Shown in pieces: positions 1-7,101 of a stretch of DNA of 21,203 nucleotides. The DNA is from Verrucomicrobiales bacterium (GTDB lineage Bacteria; Verrucomicrobiota; Verrucomicrobiia; Limisphaerales; F1-80-MAGS106). A program made the position numbers and the translations under genes. The DNA lies in the NCBI GenBank assembly GCA_947487925.1, contig CANLCA010000003.1, forward strand, positions 1 to 21,203, in the 5' to 3' direction. Numbering within the stretch: position 1 is the first letter of the stretch; every line of letters starts with the position of its first letter. The notes beneath the pieces were generated by a model. The model was not told where the DNA came from and did not search any database. It saw only the letters and a list, made by a program, of their open reading frames with translations.

Positions 1-1
1 C

Positions 2-685
2 ACTCCGAGGTTCAACGAAATTTGGATCATCGATCACAGCACCACGACCCAGCAAGCTGCCGGCCATACCGGTGGACGTTGGAAAAGAGGGGGAGACCTC
101 CTTTATCGTTGGGGCAACCCACGAACTTATTCGCGGGGCAGCAAGGAGGAACAAACGCTCTTTGGCCAACACGACATTCGCTGGATCGAAAAAGGTTTCC
201 CAGGGGCAGGCCATCTCCTGGTGTTCAACAACAATGTGAAAGGGCAGAATGGACCTCATTCAGCCGTGTTGGAGTTAGTCCCGCAGACAAACAATAACGG
301 CTCATACGTGGTGCCAGACAAGGGCCCATTCGGTCCCACGGAATCGGTGTGGAGATACGAAGCACCCGACAAAAAATCTTTCCATAGCGGTTTTATTTCC
401 GGCGCACGGCGGTTGGCTGGCGGCAATACTCTCATCTGCTCCGGTGCCGATGGCCGCATCTTTGAAGTGACGAAGGAAGGCAAGATTGTCTGGGAATATT
501 GGGATCCCTATTCGGGGCAGGTCCGGGCCGCGGACGGAGGGCAACCGCAGCCTGTCGGCAAAAACACTTACGCGGTCTTCCGAGCCGCCAAAATCCCGCC
601 GCAACACCCGGCACTTGCGGGACGCCCGTTGCGCCCGATCGACCCCCAGCCTCGACCCGCAGCTCCGACACCTGCCAAGGAGTGA
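2..685 (+). CDS. Arylsulfotransferase-type beta-propeller protein, 3' part
   Basis: The reading frame is open from the first bases of the window, so the N-terminal part is missing; 227 residues remain. The visible part has the repetitive blade signatures of the ASST/PQQ-like propeller family. Examples are an aromatic stretch with W-x-Y followed by SFHSGFISGARRL, a G-G-N-T-L-I-C segment near residues 141-147, and a G-R-I-F-E-V ... G-K-I-V-W-E-Y-W-D-P segment near residues 152-169. Such propellers in the ASST family transfer sulfate between phenolic donors and acceptors in the periplasm, but many homologues are uncharacterised. The catalytic histidine region is not visible here, so activity cannot be judged. 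The C-terminus ends in a Pro/Arg/Ala-rich tail. It converges on the minus-strand operon that ends at 869. I see no clear terminator in the 183 bp between them. Confidence 0.6.
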   Translation, partial: TPRFNEIWIIDHSTTTQQAAGHTGGRWKRGGDLLYRWGNPRTYSRGSKEEQTLFGQHDIRWIEKGFPGAGHLLVFNNNVKGQNGPHSAVLELVPQTNNNGSYVVPDKGPFGPTESVWRYEAPDKKSFHSGFISGARRLAGGNTLICSGADGRIFEVTKEGKIVWEYWDPYSGQVRAADGGQPQPVGKNTYAVFRAAKIPPQHPALAGRPLRPIDPQPRPAAPTPAKE

Positions 686-868
686 GCCGCCAGGCCTAAT
701 GCCTCAACCGTTGGGAGCAGCCCGAACCTCCAGCCATCCCGGTCAGGAATGGACGCCGCCTCGGCCTGCTCTTAATCGTCATCGTCACCCAACTTTTCAT
801 CCACCCCTCTATTTCAAGGGCAACTCCCGAGGATCACGATTTGACCCGATTTTACAGAGGTCTGGGGA

Positions 869-1708
869 TTAGATCTGAACTCCGAGAACACCCTTGAAGG
901 CGTAGCCGAATAGGAGCGAAAGGACCAGAAATAGGATCAACCAATTCATGCTTTTTCCCAGGATCGAAATGTCGAGTTCGGGATAGCGGATTTCGATGGA
1001 TTCGATGGCCGACTGGCTGGGGATGGGTGATTCGCCAGGGTAAAGCAGACTTGTGAGCCAATGCTCGCCGGTTCGCATCGAAGAAACCCCCTCTAAACGC
1101 CCGCCAACAGCCACATTCTTCGTCACCGACTCTTTGCCGTCACTGACCGTGAGGTCGAACCTTCCGGGCGAGACCCCGCGAACCCGCCAGGAAACTTCCC
1201 TCATTTCTTCGACACGCACCCCCTGGGTTTCTATCTTGAGGCTCTCCGGCGCCTGAAGACTGATTTGAGCCCCCCGCCCCAACGCACCCGGGTCCCGCAG
1301 CTTCACCTTCACCAGGGTCTGTTCTCCCACCCGCAGGGGTCGGAAACCGTAGTGCAGGTTCAGTTGGATCAAGAGGATCATCGTGGGCACCATCAGGATC
1401 AACATGGGACCGAGCGAGTGCCTGAGGTACCTGAGGGTCCATGCCAATACCTGGCACTGAATGCCAAAAAAGATCCTCAGATCGTCCTTGTACAAACGGA
1501 GTGCGATGAGCTCAGAGCTCAGCCTGTCACGGGTTCGTCGAATAGCGGCCTGATCGGAGACTTTGCCAAAAATCCAAACCATGAACATTCCGCCCAACCA
1601 GGATAGGGCAACCATCGACCAAAACGGCCCCAACCATTTCAAGGGCCAGTAAACCAATCCGAACAGGAATGTCAGGACCGTGTTGAGGCCTGAAATGATG
1701 GATGTCAT
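869..1708 (-). CDS. Polytopic membrane protein with Oxa1/EMC3-like N-terminal half and periplasmic beta domain
   Basis: This 279-aa protein has no family I can name with certainty. Hydrophobic segments lie at about residues 8-26, 30-49, 99-118 and 255-274. Between the second and third is a charged, probably helical stretch (about 51-98), followed by a PMLILMVPTMILL helix and a FRPL motif. This order (membrane helix, cytosolic helical hairpin, membrane helix starting with a Pro-Met) is what the Oxa1/YidC/EMC3 superfamily shows. Residues 125-253 look like an extracytoplasmic beta-rich, immunoglobulin-like domain before the last helix. An AAGGA Shine-Dalgarno site sits 7 nt before the ATG. It is the last gene of the operon, 45 bp after the ribbon-helix-helix gene. 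Its place suggests a membrane partner of the secreted esterases; this is inference. Confidence 0.75.
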   Translation of the reverse strand: MTSIISGLNTVLTFLFGLVYWPLKWLGPFWSMVALSWLGGMFMVWIFGKVSDQAAIRRTRDRLSSELIALRLYKDDLRIFFGIQCQVLAWTLRYLRHSLGPMLILMVPTMILLIQLNLHYGFRPLRVGEQTLVKVKLRDPGALGRGAQISLQAPESLKIETQGVRVEEMREVSWRVRGVSPGRFDLTVSDGKESVTKNVAVGGRLEGVSSMRTGEHWLTSLLYPGESPIPSQSAIESIEIRYPELDISILGKSMNWLILFLVLSLLFGYAFKGVLGVQI

Positions 1709-1753
1709 TCGGTGGTCCTTGATAGTGGCATCAAGCCGGTCTGCGGCCTGTTG

Positions 1754-1945
1754 CTACGAGATGTAGCCGAGCCCTTTGAGTTTCTGCCGGATCTCTTCCT
1801 CGGATTCTGCGCCCTCGAATTGTTTGATCTCTTTTTCCAGCGCGTGGTGAACGAATTCCTCGACCGAAGAATAGCCGGCAATATGCGAGTACATCTTGAT
1901 CTTTTCGTAGAGCGCCTTGTCGAGTTTGACTTTGGGTCCGAACAT
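1754..1945 (-). CDS. Small ribbon-helix-helix-like protein with LGY tail
   Basis: A 63-residue protein. Residues 5-40 fit the ribbon-helix-helix (CopG/Arc/MetJ) layout: a short strand (KVKLD), helix A (ALYEKIKMYSHIA), a G-Y-S-S turn and helix B (VEEFVHHALEKEIKQFE). Such dimers often bind operators, so autoregulation of the operon is possible. The last part, EEEIRQKLKGLGYIS, is an extension of a kind also seen at the end of the sulfatase-fold lipoprotein of the same operon. The start is well supported: an AAGG site overlaps the TAA stop of the upstream phosphodiesterase and lies 7 nt before the ATG. The gap to that gene is 9 bp. A non-DNA-binding role, such as regulating or docking the neighbouring enzymes, is the alternative. 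Confidence 0.75.
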   Translation of the reverse strand: MFGPKVKLDKALYEKIKMYSHIAGYSSVEEFVHHALEKEIKQFEGAESEEEIRQKLKGLGYIS

Positions 1946-1954
1946 TGCTTTGCC

Positions 1955-4246
1955 TTATTTTTTTGGTTCGAGAACATCTTTGCCAAGCATCTCCCTGCTG
2001 GGGGCAATGGAGTATTCTTGGAGTAATGAAACCGTGAGATCCGCAAGCGTCGGTGTCTGGCTGGTGATGCGGCGGTTGGTGACAAGGATTCCAGGCACGA
2101 GCCGGTAATCGATGCAATGGTCCCCGCTCCAAGGACTCGTATTGTCAACGAAGACGGCTTTGGGAAAGGAGCCCAGCGGACTTTCCCACGAGCAGCGATA
2201 ACCCCGACTGTAGCCGACCAGGATGTCCGGCCCCTTGTCTTTCTCTGGTCCCTTAAAATCACGTCGAGGCCTCACAACAAGGGAGACCGGAGATTGATTG
2301 TTGCGGGTGTCCTTCATCTCCAGTAAAGCTTTTTCGATCTCGTCCAGGAGGGTTTCATACTCTGGCCCGTTCGAGACGGCTCCACCTTTCTCGCGTCCCT
2401 TGACGTTGATGTAAAGGCCGTTCAGGCCCGCCGCATAAGCCCGTGTGCGGGACCAGTCCACATTCGAAAAGAATTCCCCCGATTCCTGCTTCGATGGATC
2501 TTTGAGGGTGATGTATCCCTTCTCGAGCAACCACGTGTTCAGGTTGACTTCCCAATAGAACGGGGCGAACCCATGGTCCGACATCACGACGAGTGGAGTC
2601 TCCTTCCCGATGACCTCCCGAACATGACCCAGCCGGCCATCCAGCATCTCGTAGAGTTTGGCAATGCCGTCCTTGAGGACATCGTCGTGGACAAACCCCG
2701 GATGCTCGCGATCCATGAAATGCCAGAGCATATGACTGCCCTGATCGACGGTGCCGAAATACACAAAAAGAAAATCTTCATCCTGGTGAGTCAGCAAATA
2801 GTCCAACGCCCGTGAGCGCTCCTCGTAGGCAAAGATCATCTGATCCCAGAACTCTTGCGCCGTGAGCACGCCGGATTTGAAGGCTTGCGCGTCTTCAGGA
2901 ATGTTATGCGTGTAAAACCGACCCAGCTCTGCGCACAACTGTTTGGACCAGCTGGCAGGATGCGAAACCGGCATCACCGGGTCTTCGGGGTCGATCTGAA
3001 GCGGGCTCACGTATAGTTCAAATTTCGGGCTGATTTGTTTGAGGTAAAACCTCGCGGCTGAACTCACTTTGATGAGATGGGGAATGGCCTCAAACTCCGC
3101 GTGGACCCAATCACTCCACTCCTTTTCCCGAAGGATGAGTTCCTGGTCACCCACAACCAACTTGGCCGCCCCTGCTTTCGGGTCCAGATACACCACGAAA
3201 TCTTGCGTCATTCTGGGGCTTTCATACTCGACAGCGACGGCCCGACCCTTCTCCAGCAGGTCCAGGCTTTGTTTGGTTGGAAAGCGCCTGAAAGAGTTGG
3301 GAGGCCCCTGAAGCTGGGCCTGCACACGGTTGCTCTTTATTGTCACCTCATAGATCTCGCCGCCCGAGACCTGCGGCGGCCAATCCTTTCGATGATCGGT
3401 GTAAAAAGAAAAGGTGCCTTGCGAACCGATCAGGTCCGGCGTGCCCATCCCCGCCAAAGCTCGCCCAGGCGCTTTGACCGGCGGGAAGTTCACCGGCATC
3501 CGGAAGATCGTCGAACGCAGTCCACTCCCACCCAGAATCTCCCAAAAAGTGATGCCTTTCCGCAAAAGTTGCACACCACCAACAGAAGTCGGGAAGGACC
3601 AGGAACCCAAATTCACGGGAGGTCCGGCCGGATCCGCCCCAGCCATGGAGTTGTAGGGCGCCATTTTAGCTTGATCCACGTGGATGAAATCAAAAATCCC
3701 GTGACCCCCAGGATCCATCCCGGTCATGAAAGTGGACCATGCTACCGGGCTTTGTGGGGGCATCGTCGTCTGCAGCGGGCGAAAATCCCCTTCCGCCATC
3801 AAGGCTTTGAAATTCGGCATCCGACCTGCATCGACAAACTTTTGGAGGAGTTTCGGATCCATCCCATCAATGCCCAGCACAACGACCTTCTTGCCGGCCG
3901 CCGACAGATCCAAGGCACCGAGAATCCATCCGCACAGCACCAGTAGCGAGGCGAAGGAAGGAAGAGGCAGACCACACCCACGGCCAACGGGCAGAAGGGT
4001 TGCAGGAAATCCACGACTCGAAGGAACATTGCGCCACAACGACCGGCTTGGCTCCCGCACTCTGCCCATGAACCGAGCCCCCTGGAGCGCAGGTTGAATC
4101 CCGGGATCCCCTTCGCAACCGATGTCCCTTGGCGATTCATGGCCCCGATTCACATCCGAAATGGGCCGCTGTTTTCTTTCCATGGAAAGAACCTCGCTCT
4201 TCTCCCCTACGTGGCTCACGACCCATTGATTCATCGCGTTATTCAT
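1955..4246 (-). CDS. Alkaline-phosphatase-superfamily phosphodiesterase, secreted or anchored (paralogue 2)
   Basis: A type I phosphodiesterase/nucleotide pyrophosphatase-like protein, 763 aa from the first ATG. The full metal-site set of the superfamily is present: D127 in GIDGMDP, a Ser (S166) at the nucleophile position in QSPVAWSTFMTG, D501/H505 in TVDQGSH, D557/H558 in MSDHGF and H710 in WSGDH. A hydrophobic segment at about 96-116 followed by SAAG looks like a signal peptide or anchor, so the enzyme should act outside the cytoplasm. The start is uncertain. The ATG at 4246 lies 6 nt after the upstream stop with AGGA between. ATGs at 4183 (GCGAGG site 8 nt upstream) and 4069 (AGGGGG site 8 nt upstream) give shorter, more usual leaders. 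It is a clear paralogue of the upstream gene. The substrate is unknown; a phosphodiester or sulfate ester on an envelope polymer is possible. Confidence 0.85.
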   Translation of the reverse strand: MNNAMNQWVVSHVGEKSEVLSMERKQRPISDVNRGHESPRDIGCEGDPGIQPALQGARFMGRVREPSRSLWRNVPSSRGFPATLLPVGRGCGLPLPSFASLLVLCGWILGALDLSAAGKKVVVLGIDGMDPKLLQKFVDAGRMPNFKALMAEGDFRPLQTTMPPQSPVAWSTFMTGMDPGGHGIFDFIHVDQAKMAPYNSMAGADPAGPPVNLGSWSFPTSVGGVQLLRKGITFWEILGGSGLRSTIFRMPVNFPPVKAPGRALAGMGTPDLIGSQGTFSFYTDHRKDWPPQVSGGEIYEVTIKSNRVQAQLQGPPNSFRRFPTKQSLDLLEKGRAVAVEYESPRMTQDFVVYLDPKAGAAKLVVGDQELILREKEWSDWVHAEFEAIPHLIKVSSAARFYLKQISPKFELYVSPLQIDPEDPVMPVSHPASWSKQLCAELGRFYTHNIPEDAQAFKSGVLTAQEFWDQMIFAYEERSRALDYLLTHQDEDFLFVYFGTVDQGSHMLWHFMDREHPGFVHDDVLKDGIAKLYEMLDGRLGHVREVIGKETPLVVMSDHGFAPFYWEVNLNTWLLEKGYITLKDPSKQESGEFFSNVDWSRTRAYAAGLNGLYINVKGREKGGAVSNGPEYETLLDEIEKALLEMKDTRNNQSPVSLVVRPRRDFKGPEKDKGPDILVGYSRGYRCSWESPLGSFPKAVFVDNTSPWSGDHCIDYRLVPGILVTNRRITSQTPTLADLTVSLLQEYSIAPSREMLGKDVLEPKK
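3953..3964. repeat. Tetranucleotide tract, three GAAG units (CTTC in gene sense)
   Basis: Three perfect GAAG units lie inside the signal-peptide coding part of the second phosphodiesterase gene. They sit where a second reading frame with its own ATG (4029) and a long hydrophobic run would join the enzyme frame if one unit were added. Three units is a short tract, so slippage would be rare. Confidence 0.5.
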
Positions 4247-4252
4247 GTTCCT

Positions 4253-6424
4253 TCACACGGCTGTTCGGGGGGAGAGAGGAACATGAGCGAGCGGCGATTC
4301 AACCGTCGGACCCGATGGCTCCTGGCCTCGCGCGCCGCGCATGATCGGCTTCCCATCCATGTGCGCGGGAATTGGAACTCCAAAGAGATCGAGCACCGTT
4401 GGAGCGATATCCATGATGTGGGGTTGACCGACATCCAGGGGGCGGTTGCTGAAGAGCATGCCCGGCACCTGGGATGGATTCATGTTATGGTCGCCGCTCC
4501 AAGGGCGTGTGTTGTCAGAGATCACCCTTTCACCAAAGCCGCCGGTCACCGTCTCCCACGCGACGCGGTAGCCGGGCGCGAAGCCCACCACGAGGTCGGG
4601 TGCGTCCTCGACGTATGGACCTTTGTAGGCCAGATCGCGATCATACACCTCGCTCACCGGAGAACCCGGCCGTTCAGGGTCGCGAAGGGACTTGAGCTTT
4701 TCAATGATCTCCCGCTTCAGCCGTGCGGCATCTTCTTTCCGCACAATCCCCTTGGCCTCGCGACCCGCGAGGTTCAGATAAATGCCGCCGAACCCGACGG
4801 CGTAAGCCTGGGTGTTCGACCAATCCACGCGCTGCAGAAGGTCCGGAGTCTTGGCGAGCAGATCTTCGGACAGAAAGCCATTCTGCTGCAACCAGCGATT
4901 CAGCTCGACGGCACGCCGGAACGGCTTGAATCCATGATCGGAGAGGACCATTAGAACGGACTTTTCGTCGATCTCTTTCATCACCCGCCCCACAAGCTCG
5001 TCCATCTGAACATAGAGATCTCTCAACACGTGGGTGTATCGCTCGTCGGCGACGGAGGCACCCCAGTGATCGTCTTTGTGAAAGCGGAAGAACATGTGCT
5101 GGACGCGGTCGGTGATGTCGAACACACAAACAACCGACCCACTGCGGGTCTTGCTGAGGGCATCGAAGAACATCGTCTCCCGCTCGCGATGAATGTCCTG
5201 GGCCTGGCGCATGAAGGCGTCCTCGCCGATAACGAGCTCGTTGAGTCCGGATGTGTCCTCAGCAACACCGAGTGTCGCGAAAGGGCCCTGCCGCTTTGCC
5301 AGATAGATCGAATAGGCGACCGGATGCGAAATTGGCAGCGCCGGGCTTCCCGGATCAATCTGGATTGGCGTCACATACAGTCGAACGTGCGGGGAGTCGT
5401 CGAGGAGGAGAAAGCGTGCGATCGCTTTGACGGTAAATCCCACCGCTGCCTTGTAGCTGAGAGAGACCCAGGGCGTGTATTCATTCCGCCGGAGCTCGAT
5501 TGTCTGGTCCGCAATTCGTAGCCGCCCGACTCCTGAGCCGTCCTGAGCGCTGGCGATCGAGAAGGGGATCCGCAATTCTCCACCGTCCTTGATGAGCGTA
5601 TTCTCCGGGCCTGGCAATTCTCCTTTCGCCCCACCATCGACGGCTTCCAAAGGGCATTGCTGCCCGCTGACCAGCACTCGCTTGTCTTTGGGGTCGGTCG
5701 TGAAATAATAGTAGGTGCCCTGGCTGCCCTTCACATCCGGGACATTCATCGCCGAAAGCAGGACGCCGTTGAAACGCTCCGGCGGGAAGGTGATGGGCAC
5801 GCGCAGCACCGAGCTGAATATCCCAAACTTGCCGAGGATCGACCAGAAGGACTCGCTTCTGCGACCTGCCGCGATGGAGGGTTTGCCCAAAGGGATCAAG
5901 TACTTCCCCATCTTGAGCGTGCGCCCGGGAGCGGTCACGTTCGCCGAACTCAGCTCCGGCATGAGCGACTTTCGATTGGGCACAAGAAAATCGTAGATAC
6001 GATGTTTTCCGGGATTGCATCCGGTCTGGAACGAGGACCAGGCCACCGGCGACTCCGCGGGGAGCGTCGTTCCGAGCCGGGCAAAAGCTCCAGTTTCGCG
6101 CAGCCGGGAGAAGTTCGGCAATAATCCCTCGTTCATCCATTTCTCAGTGAGCTCCGGGTCTTGGCCGTCTAGACCGACAATGACCACCCTTCGAGCCTTG
6201 GCGATACCCGCGCGCTTTGGGCGGAAGACTCGTTTAAGGACCCAACGGAATGGCCAAGTCAGGAGCACAACGAATGCGGATGCCAACGCGGCAAATAGGA
6301 CGAAGAAAGTGGAAACAATGGTGAAGCCAGCACCGGGCCCAAGGTAGCCCTGCACCACCAGAGGGTGGAGGGCAAGCGGGACGAGCACCAGCAGGATGAG
6401 GCTTCGTCGCGTCAGTTTACGCAT
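4253..6424 (-). CDS. Membrane-anchored alkaline-phosphatase-superfamily phosphodiesterase (paralogue 1)
   Basis: A 723-aa type I phosphodiesterase-like protein. Residues 7-25 and about 36-58 are hydrophobic, with a YLGPGAG motif (27-33) between them and an Arg/Lys-rich stretch (60-80) after them. The catalytic domain then begins at VVIVGLDGQDP. Metal and nucleophile positions are complete: D86, Ser at the nucleophile position in ESPVAWSSFQTG (S125), D439/H443 in ITDRVQH, D496/H497 in LSDHGF and H646 in WSGDH. It shares many blocks with the next gene (SPVAWS-S/T-F, SQGT followed by a Y/F-rich run, QIDP with PVSHP/PISHP, SDHGF-PF, PWSGDH), so the two look like an old tandem duplication that kept different N-termini. 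The ATG overlaps the end of the sulfotransferase gene by 8 bp and has no Shine-Dalgarno site, which fits translational coupling. Confidence 0.87.
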   Translation of the reverse strand: MRKLTRRSLILLVLVPLALHPLVVQGYLGPGAGFTIVSTFFVLFAALASAFVVLLTWPFRWVLKRVFRPKRAGIAKARRVVIVGLDGQDPELTEKWMNEGLLPNFSRLRETGAFARLGTTLPAESPVAWSSFQTGCNPGKHRIYDFLVPNRKSLMPELSSANVTAPGRTLKMGKYLIPLGKPSIAAGRRSESFWSILGKFGIFSSVLRVPITFPPERFNGVLLSAMNVPDVKGSQGTYYYFTTDPKDKRVLVSGQQCPLEAVDGGAKGELPGPENTLIKDGGELRIPFSIASAQDGSGVGRLRIADQTIELRRNEYTPWVSLSYKAAVGFTVKAIARFLLLDDSPHVRLYVTPIQIDPGSPALPISHPVAYSIYLAKRQGPFATLGVAEDTSGLNELVIGEDAFMRQAQDIHRERETMFFDALSKTRSGSVVCVFDITDRVQHMFFRFHKDDHWGASVADERYTHVLRDLYVQMDELVGRVMKEIDEKSVLMVLSDHGFKPFRRAVELNRWLQQNGFLSEDLLAKTPDLLQRVDWSNTQAYAVGFGGIYLNLAGREAKGIVRKEDAARLKREIIEKLKSLRDPERPGSPVSEVYDRDLAYKGPYVEDAPDLVVGFAPGYRVAWETVTGGFGERVISDNTRPWSGDHNMNPSQVPGMLFSNRPLDVGQPHIMDIAPTVLDLFGVPIPAHMDGKPIMRGARGQEPSGPTVESPLAHVPLSPRTAV

Positions 6425-7040
6425 GGCGGGCGGCGGGCGTTTGTCGGTTGCGGTAAAGACTGGATTCCACGGCGCCAGCCATCGCCTCCACGTTCAGGTT
6501 CCGGCCAAGAAAGGCATCGATGGATTTAGCGGCGGCGAGGGGATCGGCCACCACGGCTGGATAATCCAGATAAAGAACTCGGAAGTTCGGTGTGTGCGCG
6601 AGGCGGTAGTAGACTTTCTTCAGGTGAAATTCGTAGTTATGGCGCATTTTCTCGTCCGGAACCAACGCGCCGCCCGTGCCACCCCGGTCGAGCATTTTGT
6701 TCTGCGACCGGAGAACTTCATCGATGTTGCGGCGCATGAATATCACGCGGTAGTTCAAATCCAATGGCAGGTCCTGCAGCAGGAAGGAAATCGTCTTGAT
6801 GACCTGGCCTCGATAATCCTTGAGCCAGCTCTTGTCCGTGGTCTTATCTATTTCCTTGATGCGCTCGAATTCATGGTAACCCTTCGGGTTGTCTTCATCA
6901 GGCGATCGAATCTTGTCCGTGACGATTGGCATCCCTCCTTTCTCCAACATCTGCATCAACATGGATGTCCCCGAGCGCGGCAGTCCGGAGACCAACACGA
7001 TCGGCCGACCAAAACGAAGGCGGTAATACAATGACCTCAT
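6417..7040 (-). CDS. PAPS-dependent sulfotransferase family protein
   Basis: A 207-aa protein with the two signatures of the sulfotransferase fold. One is the 5'-phosphosulfate loop GLPRSGTS at residues 19-26. The other is the 3'-phosphate-binding segment RVIFMRRNIDEVLRSQ at 98-113. It also has the PDEDNPKGYHEFE block (47-59) typical of a bacterial sulfotransferase subfamily. It should move sulfate from 3'-phosphoadenylyl sulfate (PAPS) to a hydroxyl or amine, leaving PAP. There is no signal peptide, so it acts in the cytoplasm or at the inner face of the membrane. It is 61 bp downstream of the sulfatase-fold gene and overlaps the next gene by 8 bp. The acceptor cannot be inferred. PAP removal could be served by cysQ, encoded 2 kb beyond the operon's first gene. 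Confidence 0.85.
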   Translation of the reverse strand: MRSLYYRLRFGRPIVLVSGLPRSGTSMLMQMLEKGGMPIVTDKIRSPDEDNPKGYHEFERIKEIDKTTDKSWLKDYRGQVIKTISFLLQDLPLDLNYRVIFMRRNIDEVLRSQNKMLDRGGTGGALVPDEKMRHNYEFHLKKVYYRLAHTPNFRVLYLDYPAVVADPLAAAKSIDAFLGRNLNVEAMAGAVESSLYRNRQTPAARHA

Positions 7041-7101
7041 AGGTCAGCGGAAAGGAACGTTCGGGACGCAGTCGGCGCTCCAAGTCTGTGGCAATTTCGG
7101 C

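Noticed and set aside
3077..3946. 289-codon open frame on the plus strand
   Set aside because: It is antisense to the phosphodiesterase gene, which has the full catalytic motif set in its own frame. The plus-strand translation is Arg/Pro/His-rich without motifs.
4094..4954. 286-codon open frame on the plus strand
   Set aside because: It is antisense to the ends of the two phosphodiesterase genes; no recognisable domain, and it would cross a real gene junction.
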